Source of the DNA: Deltaproteobacteria bacterium
GTDB lineage: Bacteria > Myxococcota_A > Polyangia > HGW-17
Reading direction: 5' to 3'
NCBI GenBank assembly: GCA_003249585.1
Contig: QKIM01000651.1
Coordinates: forward strand, 1 to 5,214
Length of the DNA stretch: 5,214 nt
Shown: piece by piece, positions 1 through 4,984 of the stretch
How positions within the stretch are numbered: the stretch's first letter is position 1
Layout of the letters: each line of letters opens with the position of its first letter
Made by a program: the position numbers and the translations under genes
Notes under the pieces: generated by a model
Seen by the model: only the letters and a program-made list of their open reading frames with translations
Told to the model about the DNA's origin: nothing
Databases searched by the model: none

Positions 1-1217
1 GTGTCCAGGGAGCCGAAGTTGGAGTTGGCATAACAGAATTCGCTGGTGGCGCAGCCCGTGTTGTCCACAGGGTCACAGTCGATCTGTTCGGCACAGGCAT
101 AGGTGTAGGAACACTCGGGATCGTCGCAGTCCGAGAGCCCGTCGCCGTCGTCGTCCATCCAGTTGTCACAGACTTCACCGCCGGTGCAGAGCGCATCCGT
201 CGCACAGTCGTCGTCGGCGCAGTCGGTGAGCCCGTCGCCATCATTATCCACACCATCATCGCACACGGTCTCCGTCGTGGTCGTGCACACGGGGTCACTG
301 GAGCAGTCATCGTCCTCGCAGTCGGTGAGCCCGTCGCCGTCATTGTCCTGCCCATCGTCACAGACCGTCTCCCCGGTGACAACACAGATGGGATGTCCGG
401 CGCAGTCATCGTCCTCGCAGTCGACGAGACCGTCACCGTCGTCATCCTGCCCGTTGTTGCACACCTCGGGCGTGACTGCACACAGGGGGTCGCCATCACA
501 ATCGTCGTCTTCACAGTCGTAGAGCCCATCGGCATCGTTGTCCAGACCGTCGTCACACACCTCGGGGAGCGGCTCGTTGCATGCCTGGTTGGTGAGGCAG
601 TCCTGATCCTCGCAGTCGACGTAGCCGTCACCATCGTCATCGACGCCATTGCTGCAATCTTCCGAATATTCGCAGGAGTCGGCGCAGTCCTGATCGTCAC
701 AGTCCGCAAAGCCGTCGCCGTCGTCGTCCTCGCCGTTATCACACACCTCAGTGATGATGCACTCGGCGGTTCCGACACAGTCACTGTCGGCGCAGTCCAC
801 ACGGCCGTCGCCATCGTCATCGACGCCGTTGCCGCAATCCTCCTGCGTCGTCACATTGCAGATCTGATTACCGAAACAGTCCTGGTCCTCGCAGTCGACA
901 AAGCCGTCATCGTCGTCATCGACGCCGTTGCTGCAATCCTCGGAATATTCGCAGGAGTCGGCGCAGTCTGTATCAAGGCAGTCTATATATCCGTCGCCGT
1001 CATCGTCCACGCCGTTATCGCAGATCTCCTGGGTGTTCGTGCAGGAGCTGTCGGCGAAGCAGTCCTGATCGTCACAGTCCGTGTAGCCGTCGCCATCGTC
1101 GTCCATCCCGTTGTTGCAGATTTCCAGGGAACTCCCTCCTCCTCCGGAGTCATCGTCACAGGCGATGAGAGTGCAGGCAAAACAAAGCGCAAATAAGGGT
1201 AATAATAGGCTCTTCAT
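1..1217 (-). CDS. Repeat lipoprotein with 11 Asp/Cys-rich metal-binding repeats (C-terminus beyond window)
   Basis: 405 residues are visible; the 3' end is cut by the window edge. Start ATG at 1217 is preceded by AAAGGA with a 6-nt spacer. Residues 1-20 are a lipoprotein signal peptide with lipobox L-I-A-C (Cys20), then three Asp and a Gly/Ser linker. Residues 32-378 hold eleven repeats of 29-33 residues, consensus E-x-C-x-N-G-x-D-D-D-G-D-G-x-x-D-C-x-D-x-D-C followed by one more Cys. The DxDGDG loops resemble thrombospondin type-3 or MopE-type metal-binding motifs, so Ca2+ binding and a rigid acidic rod stabilised by disulfides are inferred. Residues 381-405 begin a second domain (CDPVDNTGC...C) that matches the C-terminal domain of the neighbouring paralog. 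Repeat 11 has Trp where the others have Gly. It lies 58 bp after the paralog and is probably cotranscribed. The exact function is unknown. Confidence 0.9.
   Translation of the reverse strand, partial: MKSLLLPLFALCFACTLIACDDDSGGGGSSLEICNNGMDDDGDGYTDCDDQDCFADSSCTNTQEICDNGVDDDGDGYIDCLDTDCADSCEYSEDCSNGVDDDDDGFVDCEDQDCFGNQICNVTTQEDCGNGVDDDGDGRVDCADSDCVGTAECIITEVCDNGEDDDGDGFADCDDQDCADSCEYSEDCSNGVDDDGDGYVDCEDQDCLTNQACNEPLPEVCDDGLDNDADGLYDCEDDDCDGDPLCAVTPEVCNNGQDDDGDGLVDCEDDDCAGHPICVVTGETVCDDGQDNDGDGLTDCEDDDCSSDPVCTTTTETVCDDGVDNDGDGLTDCADDDCATDALCTGGEVCDNWMDDDGDGLSDCDDPECSYTYACAEQIDCDPVDNTGCATSEFCYANSNFGSLD
84..1124 (-). repeat. Eleven tandem coding repeats of about 87-99 bp
   Basis: This is the DNA encoding residues 32-378 of the large lipoprotein. 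Units are 29, 31, 32 or 33 codons. Superimposed is a three-unit period: repeats 2-3 and 5-6 correspond, and both copies carry the ADSCEYSEDCSNG segment. The intervals 601-690 and 880-969, offset by 279 bp, match at 81 of 90 positions by hand count, with a 26-bp identical core at 664-689 and 943-968. Repeats 9 and 10 are also very similar (DGLTDC), offset by 99 bp. This indicates growth by unequal recombination or slippage of both single units and a triplet unit. Confidence 0.88.
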
Positions 1218-1229
1218 AGGGAATCCTTT
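1218..1229 (-). promoter_or_regulatory. Ribosome binding site of the large repeat lipoprotein
   Basis: AAAGGA at 1229-1224 is followed by a 6-nt spacer and then ATG at 1217. This fixes the start, which gives a complete lipoprotein signal peptide. A second purine run (GAGGAG) lies a little further upstream. Confidence 0.65.
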
Positions 1230-1245
1230 CTCCTCGTGGGGTTAT

Positions 1246-1266
1246 ATGACGACCGCGGGTCGTCAT
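1246..1266. repeat. Perfect inverted repeat between the two lipoprotein genes
   Basis: Arms ATGACGACC (1246-1254) and GGTCGTCAT (1258-1266) are exactly complementary and flank a 3-nt loop. The hairpin lies 10 bp after the stop codon of the small lipoprotein and upstream of the large lipoprotein's Shine-Dalgarno. In the sense (minus) direction no U-tract follows, so it does not look like a complete intrinsic terminator. It could be a processing or stability hairpin that sets the ratio of the two products, or an operator. On the plus strand the next bases are T-rich (GTTTTCTCTTT), so it might instead stop antisense transcription. Confidence 0.6.
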
Positions 1267-1275
1267 GTTTTCTCT

Positions 1276-2001
1276 TTACATACAGACGCCGTAGCTCTCG
1301 TAGGTGATGACGCAGAAGGAACCTAGAGGACAGTCCGCGTCCATCCCGCTCTCGCAGACAGGCTGGCATTGGGTTGTGTCCCCGAAACCGACACAGGCGA
1401 GCCCCGGGACACATTCGGGGGAGGAGAGACAGTCCTCCGATTCCAGGCTGGTCCCCTTCTCGGTGGTACACACGGCCACCATCGCGCTGTCCTCAACCAC
1501 CAGGTAGCAGTTCTCCCCTGCCGCGGCGCATCCGGTGTTCTCCACGGGATCGCACAGGGCGACGGTCTGACACTCTGTCGCGGAGTGGCAGGTTGGATCG
1601 TCACAGTCTACGAGGCCGTTGCCGTTGTCGTCGACCCCGTTGGCGCAATCCTCCGACGCACTGATGCACGGGAGCGTCCCCACACAGTCCTGGTCTTCGC
1701 AGTCCACATACCCGTCCCCATCGTTGTCCAGTTGATCTGAACAATCCAGCTCCACCATTCCCAAACAGTGGGCGAAGATCTGGCAGTCCCGGTCGGCGCA
1801 GTCCGCATAGCCGTCCCCGTCGTCGTCAACCCCGTTGTCGCACAGACCCTCACCCGTACCGGTGTCGGCACTGGCGTCGCTCCCTCCGTCGTTGAGATTG
1901 TTGACGGTGGTCTCCCCATGGGAGAGGATGGGGTATTCACTGCCGCACTGGGACAGCAACGCAAGGGACAGGCCGAGGCCGAGGATGTAAACGCTGTTCA
2001 T
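1276..2001 (-). CDS. Small Asp/Cys-repeat lipoprotein, paralog of the downstream gene
   Basis: 241 residues from ATG at 2001. Residues 4-18 are hydrophobic and end at Cys19 (L-S-Q-C). Gln at -1 and the lack of Lys/Arg before the hydrophobic stretch make this an imperfect lipoprotein signal. A TTG start at 2067 would add 22 residues including two Arg but has poor Shine-Dalgarno support; the ATG itself has only a weak GGA nearby. A polar linker (20-51) leads to three repeats (about 52-79, 85-112, 117-144) with the same x-C-x-N-G-x-D-D-D-G-D-G-x-x-D-C pattern as the downstream gene. The third is degenerate (DDNGNG). Residues 150-240 form a Cys-rich domain with 12 Cys, opening CDPVENTGC, probably disulfide-bonded and extracytoplasmic. 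The shared architecture shows the two genes are tandem duplicates. Metal binding is inferred; the biological role is unknown. Confidence 0.88.
   Translation of the reverse strand: MNSVYILGLGLSLALLSQCGSEYPILSHGETTVNNLNDGGSDASADTGTGEGLCDNGVDDDGDGYADCADRDCQIFAHCLGMVELDCSDQLDNDGDGYVDCEDQDCVGTLPCISASEDCANGVDDNGNGLVDCDDPTCHSATECQTVALCDPVENTGCAAAGENCYLVVEDSAMVAVCTTEKGTSLESEDCLSSPECVPGLACVGFGDTTQCQPVCESGMDADCPLGSFCVITYESYGVCM
1570..1848 (-). repeat. Three coding Asp/Cys repeats in the small lipoprotein
   Basis: Three units encode residues 52-144, related in protein sequence to the eleven units in the next gene but more diverged from one another. The last has Asn in place of two loop Asp residues, which could weaken ion binding. 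Confidence 0.75.
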
Positions 2002-2064
2002 TATGTTCCAGGACGCCGGTTCCGGGGTTGAACGACTGGACTGCTCACGATGTATGCCCGGTGG

Positions 2065-2073
2065 CAAAGTGGC
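2065..2073 (-). promoter_or_regulatory. Extra GCCACTTT half-element downstream of the lipoprotein promoter
   Basis: GCCACTTTG repeats the GCCACTTTA block 21 bp further downstream, and a GTGAG lies just before it (2081-2077). It could be a second operator half-site or a remnant of a duplicated promoter. No counterpart follows the sigma promoter. Confidence 0.35.
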
Positions 2074-2085
2074 GCTCTCACCCCC

Positions 2086-2117
2086 TAAAGTGGCCAGAGT
2101 GAGCCCAAACGGCTCAC
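2086..2117 (-). promoter_or_regulatory. Candidate promoter of the lipoprotein pair, shared with the sigma operon
   Basis: On the minus strand GTGAGCC (2117-2111) and GCCACTTTA (2094-2086) are separated by 16 nt and followed by GGTGA (2082-2078). The same three blocks at identical spacing lie directly ahead of the sigma factor gene. The geometry fits -35 and -10 elements, with transcription starting near 2079 and a leader of about 78 nt. The blocks do not match the common ECF GGAAC / GTC consensus, so binding by a separate regulator is an alternative. Both spacers also have A/T tracts further upstream. Confidence 0.55.
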
Positions 2118-2119
2118 TC
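2097..2119. repeat. Perfect 9-bp inverted repeat overlapping the candidate promoter
   Basis: GAGTGAGCC (2097-2105) and GGCTCACTC (2111-2119) are exactly complementary around a 5-nt loop. The right arm contains the GTGAGCC block of the candidate promoter, so the repeat may be an operator on double-stranded DNA. As RNA it forms a hairpin in transcripts reading through from the upstream operon, but no U-tract follows in that direction. On the plus strand a run containing seven T (2127-2133) follows 7 nt after the stem, so it looks more like a terminator for antisense RNA. Confidence 0.6.
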
Positions 2120-2126
2120 CCTGTTC

Positions 2127-2154
2127 TTTTTTTCCAAATTCCCCGTTTTTTTTT
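2127..2154. other. Two phased A/T tracts upstream of the lipoprotein promoter
   Basis: Seven T (2127-2133) and nine T (2146-2154) on the plus strand are A-tracts on the sense strand, with centres about 20 bp apart, close to two helical turns. They sit just upstream of the GTGAGCC block in otherwise GC-rich DNA. This fits an UP-element-like or intrinsically curved region; the function is inferred. Confidence 0.4.
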
Positions 2155-2162
2155 CGACAGGG

Positions 2163-3182
2163 CTAGAATCGCAGACCCACCTCAACCCTCAGCCCAGCCC
2201 AGGGGCCTCCCAGCGAGACGGAGCCTTCATCCTCGACCAACCCTCGCACCTGTGGAACCAGATAGCCCAGCACCGCGCTGAGGCCCAAGGCGATGTGCCC
2301 CTTTTCCCATCGGGCTCCTCCCACGAAGATCGCGGTGGCGGCAATGGTCCAGAAGCTGTCCCCGCGATTCCCCGGTGAAGGGCGGCCCCAGAGCCCCACC
2401 GTGGAGATCCCGAGCCCGCAGCCCGCCGCAAGTCCCAGGGAGGGGGTGAGCGCCCAGCGGTGGGAGAGCACCGCCGAGAGCGTGATCAGGGTGATGGTCG
2501 CCTCCCCTGCCTCGTAGGTACGACCTCCCCTCAGAGCGGAGATCATCCCTTCGATCCTCAAGGAGGAGGAGAGGTCTCCGCCTCCCCCGGCGCTGGCCCC
2601 GTACAGGACCAGGTTGTCTGAGTGCTGCTGCAGCGCAAGGCCCCCCAGGAGATGGTACCGCCCCCCCGATGGCGTCGGGGTCCGTGTGGTCGCGAGGGGC
2701 CGGGCCTTTGGCTTCACCGTAGAAGGACGGGGTCTTCCCGCTTCCCTCGGTCCAGGTCTCGGCGCGACATTCAAGGGTTTTGCGACTGACTTCGCCGATG
2801 GCTTCGCGGCACCATGGAATTCCGTGACCAGCATCTCCGCGGCGGCGAGGGCGACGATCCGCTCCATGTCCACGGCGCTCTGCGGAAAATAGAAGGTTCT
2901 GTGCCTGGAAGAGGCCCCCATGCCGATCTTCACGGTGAAGTGGAGCTTCCCACATTCCACCTGAAGACGCATGCCCTGCACCTTTGCCCGCTTCGCCTGG
3001 CTGAGCGTGCGCAGGTGAAGGGAGAGTTCCAGATGGAACAGCGTGGCGACGCGAGGTGATGCCAGGGAGGGACACCGGACCTCGAGCAGTGGACCAGCGA
3101 TATTCCCGGGGGGCGCGCCGGGGGCCTGGGCGGGAACCACTACTGAAGCAAGGAGAAGGATCAGGGTACCCAGAACGATCAT
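2163..3182 (-). CDS. Exported protein with Pro-rich linker and C-terminal β-barrel, third gene of the sigma operon
   Basis: 339 residues from ATG at 3182, which overlaps the stop codon of the FecR-like gene (ATGA). A longer reading up to 3287 would be wholly inside the upstream gene and would bury the signal peptide. Residues 1-18 or 1-20 form a signal peptide (hydrophobic core, then VPAQA). Residues 31-123 form an α/β periplasmic domain with Cys37 and Cys77, ending in a helix (IVALAAAEMLVTEF). This resembles uncharacterised domains I recall following sigma/FecR pairs in Myxococcota. Residues 124-174 are a Pro/Lys/Arg linker that could span the cell wall. Residues 175-339 show alternating Gly/aromatic/aliphatic strands and end in VEVGLRF. 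The terminal Phe and pattern are typical of outer-membrane β-barrels of about eight strands. A plausible role is sensor or signal transfer to FecR. No TonB box or plug domain is evident. Confidence 0.85.
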   Translation of the reverse strand: MIVLGTLILLLASVVVPAQAPGAPPGNIAGPLLEVRCPSLASPRVATLFHLELSLHLRTLSQAKRAKVQGMRLQVECGKLHFTVKIGMGASSRHRTFYFPQSAVDMERIVALAAAEMLVTEFHGAAKPSAKSVAKPLNVAPRPGPREAGRPRPSTVKPKARPLATTRTPTPSGGRYHLLGGLALQQHSDNLVLYGASAGGGGDLSSSLRIEGMISALRGGRTYEAGEATITLITLSAVLSHRWALTPSLGLAAGCGLGISTVGLWGRPSPGNRGDSFWTIAATAIFVGGARWEKGHIALGLSAVLGYLVPQVRGLVEDEGSVSLGGPWAGLRVEVGLRF

Positions 3183-4312
3183 TCCTTGAGGATGCCGTGC
3201 ATCACGGATGCGTGAAGCGTTTTTGGATACCTCCGCAGATACTCCCGAGCCAGCGCTCTCGCCCGGGCCTTCTGTCCGCATCGCCACCGGGCCTTCACCT
3301 CGCCCGCGAGCGCATCCATGGCGAAGGTTCCCCGCGGCGCCGCGTTCAGGTAGCTCCTGTAGGCTTTGGCCGCTGCTCCACAGCTGCCGACCGAGAGCTC
3401 CATTCTGGCCAGAATGAAGAACGCTGTCGTCTTGTCGGGATCCGCATCAGGGGACATGGTGGCCCTCCTCAGCAGCCCTATGGCCTCTGTGAACCTCCCG
3501 GCCCGGCGTGCCTCGTCGACCTTCTTGAGGATCTCCTTCAGGGAACCGGTCTCCACGGGCCCCAGTGCAGGCCGTACGCGCTTCCTCGGGGTTCCCTGGA
3601 CCATGGGCATGGGGTTCTGCGCCAGGCGTCCCTGGTCGTCCCGTGGAGCGAAGCTCCCCCTCAGGGTGACGCTCTCGCCTCCATGCAGCACGACCTGCCG
3701 GTAGGCATCGGAGGCGAGGACCCTCCCCCGGGTGACACTCACCTGCACCTGATCCGTGCCAACGTTGACGCTGAAGAGCGTCCCGAGGACCTTGACGATG
3801 ACTCCATGGGCCTTCACGACGAAGGTCCTGCGGGAGTTGGGAGTGACTGCGTAGGCAACCAGCCCCCTGGTCTGTTTGATGACGATGCTGTGCTCCGCTG
3901 CGGACACCAGTTTGAAGCGAGCCTCTGCGGATGCGCTCGCCTGGCTTCCGTCAAAGAGCGTCAGGATCGCATCGCCGTTTCGGACGACAGCAATGGGCGT
4001 TTCGGGGGCGCGCCGGGGAACCGGGTCAGGGGCGAGGGCGAGACGCCGGGAAGACGCAACGGGAGGCGAAAAAGCATCGGTACTGGGAGTGGAGGATCTC
4101 AAAAAAACCAGCACCAGGACCACGATCCCGGCTGCACAGGCGGCGGCGACAGCTGGCACGAGCCAAGGACGATGACGTGACGGGGCGAACTCGGACTCAG
4201 GCTCCGAGTCCTGCAGTCTGGGAACCATCCGGTCCCACGTCCTGCGGCTGCGGAGATCGTCCCAGCGCACAGCGCCCTTGGAGCGGGAAGCACTCAGGTA
4301 TTTATCCATCAT
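3179..4312 (-). CDS. FecR-domain membrane-anchored sigma regulator with helical (TPR-like) C-terminus
   Basis: 377 residues from ATG at 4312, overlapping the sigma stop codon (ATGA). An AGGAGAGG Shine-Dalgarno lies 5 nt upstream; a second ATG follows immediately (4309). Residues 1-49 are a short cytoplasmic tail with Trp17 and Trp26 (WDDLRSRRTWDRM), the likely sigma-binding part, although the classical FecR N-terminal domain is not recognisable. Residues 50-71 are one transmembrane helix. Residues about 109-220 are a FecR domain: β-rich, with the signature VKVLGTLFSV (173-182) followed by QVSVTRGRV. Residues about 250-377 are α-helical, with TPR-like pairs such as EARRAGRFTEAIGLLRRA and AAKAYRSYLNAAP. 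In known systems FecR proteins transmit an envelope signal to the cognate ECF sigma factor; the C-terminal helical repeats probably bind a periplasmic partner, possibly the downstream protein. Confidence 0.9.
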   Translation of the reverse strand: MMDKYLSASRSKGAVRWDDLRSRRTWDRMVPRLQDSEPESEFAPSRHRPWLVPAVAAACAAGIVVLVLVFLRSSTPSTDAFSPPVASSRRLALAPDPVPRRAPETPIAVVRNGDAILTLFDGSQASASAEARFKLVSAAEHSIVIKQTRGLVAYAVTPNSRRTFVVKAHGVIVKVLGTLFSVNVGTDQVQVSVTRGRVLASDAYRQVVLHGGESVTLRGSFAPRDDQGRLAQNPMPMVQGTPRKRVRPALGPVETGSLKEILKKVDEARRAGRFTEAIGLLRRATMSPDADPDKTTAFFILARMELSVGSCGAAAKAYRSYLNAAPRGTFAMDALAGEVKARWRCGQKARARALAREYLRRYPKTLHASVMHGILKE

Positions 4313-4842
4313 TGCAACCTCTCCTGCAGGTGGCGCTCGGCCTGCCTGATGAGCCGTTTGACCGTCGCCAGCGAGATCTCGCACAGCTCAGCCGTCTCAC
4401 CGAGGGACATCTTTTCGTGCCGGTGCAGCACCCAGGGGATCCGCAGCTTCGGCGGGAGGGAGTCCAGGGCGCGGTAGAGCTCGCACCGCAGCTCCTCCTG
4501 CTCTCCATCCACGGCCGCGTACACATCCATGTCCTGGTTGGTGGTGGACACCTTCCGACGCCGCCTCAGGTGTGCGAATATGGTACGGACCGCGATCTTC
4601 CCCAGCCACGCGGCAAACTTCTCCGTGTCCTGCAGCCCCGGGAGGCTCCGGTAGGCCCCCAGGAAGATCTCCTGCACCAGATCTTCCAGATCGCTGTCGC
4701 TGTTGGTAATGGCGTACACCATCCTGGCCACGTAGCCGGCGTGCTTGAAGTAGAGCTCCTTGAACGCATCCTCCTTGCCCATTCGAGCCAAATGAACGAG
4801 GTCGGCCTTTTTCGGCCTGGGGAGTAGGGAGAGTGTGGCCAT
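4309..4842 (-). CDS. ECF (extracytoplasmic function) RNA polymerase sigma factor
   Basis: 177 residues from ATG at 4842. Region 2 spans about residues 26-96 and contains the core-binding motif DLVQEIFLGAYRSL (54-67) and FAAWLGKIAVRTIFAHLRRRR (from 76). A short acidic linker (98-117) replaces region 3. Region 4 spans about 118-177, with ALDSLPPKLRIPWVLHRHEKMS and a helix-turn-helix (SLGETAELCEISLATVKRLI, 146-165) that reads the -35 element. Size and two-domain layout are typical of ECF sigma factors. A GTG at 4881 would give 190 residues, but that codon is part of the candidate promoter, so the ATG is preferred. No Shine-Dalgarno is visible before it. It is translationally coupled to the FecR-like gene, its probable anti-sigma or activator partner. 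The shared motif suggests it controls its own operon and the lipoprotein genes. Confidence 0.93.
   Translation of the reverse strand: MATLSLLPRPKKADLVHLARMGKEDAFKELYFKHAGYVARMVYAITNSDSDLEDLVQEIFLGAYRSLPGLQDTEKFAAWLGKIAVRTIFAHLRRRRKVSTTNQDMDVYAAVDGEQEELRCELYRALDSLPPKLRIPWVLHRHEKMSLGETAELCEISLATVKRLIRQAERHLQERLQ
4313..4325 (-). promoter_or_regulatory. Strong Shine-Dalgarno of the FecR-like gene inside the sigma gene
   Basis: AGGAGAGG (4325-4318) lies 5 nt before ATG 4312 and 8 nt before ATG 4309, within the last codons of the sigma gene. It is the best ribosome binding site in the window and indicates efficient coupled synthesis of the regulator with its sigma factor. Confidence 0.75.
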
Positions 4843-4984
4843 CACCAAGTAAAGTGGCACAGAAGGCCTAAAATGGCTCACGCAAAAATCACATCCCGCT
4901 CATTTTTGGGGTCTGTCCTCGCTCAGGGTCCGTCAACAAGCCTGGATTGTCGCCTGGTCGCGAGCCCCGCCAGCGGGACCCGGT
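4843..4984. other. Intergenic spacer ahead of the sigma operon
   Basis: It holds the candidate promoter at 4850-4881 and, upstream of it, A/T tracts at 4884-4888 and 4903-4907. No convincing intrinsic terminator for the upstream gene is visible: a short CCCGC/GCGGG pair near 4970 has almost no loop and no U-tract. No coding frame with support was seen on either strand. Confidence 0.5.
4850..4881 (-). promoter_or_regulatory. Candidate autoregulated promoter of the sigma operon
   Basis: On the minus strand GTGAGCC (4881-4875) and GCCACTTTA (4858-4850) are 16 nt apart, followed by GGTGA (4846-4842), whose last base is the A of the start codon. This duplicates the arrangement ahead of the lipoprotein pair. 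If GCCACTTTA is the -10 region, transcription would begin at about the start codon, giving a leaderless or nearly leaderless mRNA. A direct-repeat reading is also possible here: GCCATTTTA (4877-4869) and GCCACTTTA differ at one base and are 19 bp apart. Confidence 0.55.

Noticed and set aside
84..1124. CRISPR-like array
   Set aside because: The units are in-frame coding repeats without conserved direct repeats separated by unique spacers.
393..1196. A 267-codon plus-strand open frame rich in Val, Ile and Ala that resembles a membrane protein
   Set aside because: It is the antisense image of the Asp/Gly repeats: GAC and GAT codons read backwards give GTC and ATC. It has no ribosome binding site and its periodicity follows the lipoprotein repeats.
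3183..3287. N-terminal extension of the barrel protein
   Set aside because: It would overlap the FecR gene by over 100 bp and bury the signal peptide; the ATGA overlap at 3182 is the better start.
3056..4180. A 374-codon plus-strand open frame
   Set aside because: It is antisense to the FecR-like gene and part of the barrel gene, with low-complexity Arg/Pro/Gly composition typical of shadows in GC-rich DNA. The minus-strand genes have clear domains and coupled starts.
3931..4827. A 298-codon plus-strand open frame
   Set aside because: It is antisense to the sigma and FecR genes; no recognisable domain or Shine-Dalgarno.
4843..4881. GTG start giving a 190-residue sigma factor
   Set aside because: The GTG is part of the conserved GTGAGCC block, the extension falls outside region 2, and no Shine-Dalgarno precedes it.
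4850..4881. Sigma-54 promoter (TGGCAC on the plus strand near 4855)
   Set aside because: The TTGCA partner at the required spacing is missing, and the strand faces away from the operon.
4962..4982. Possible terminator after the rightmost gene
   Set aside because: The CCCGC/GCGGG pairing leaves almost no loop and lacks a U-tract in the sense direction.
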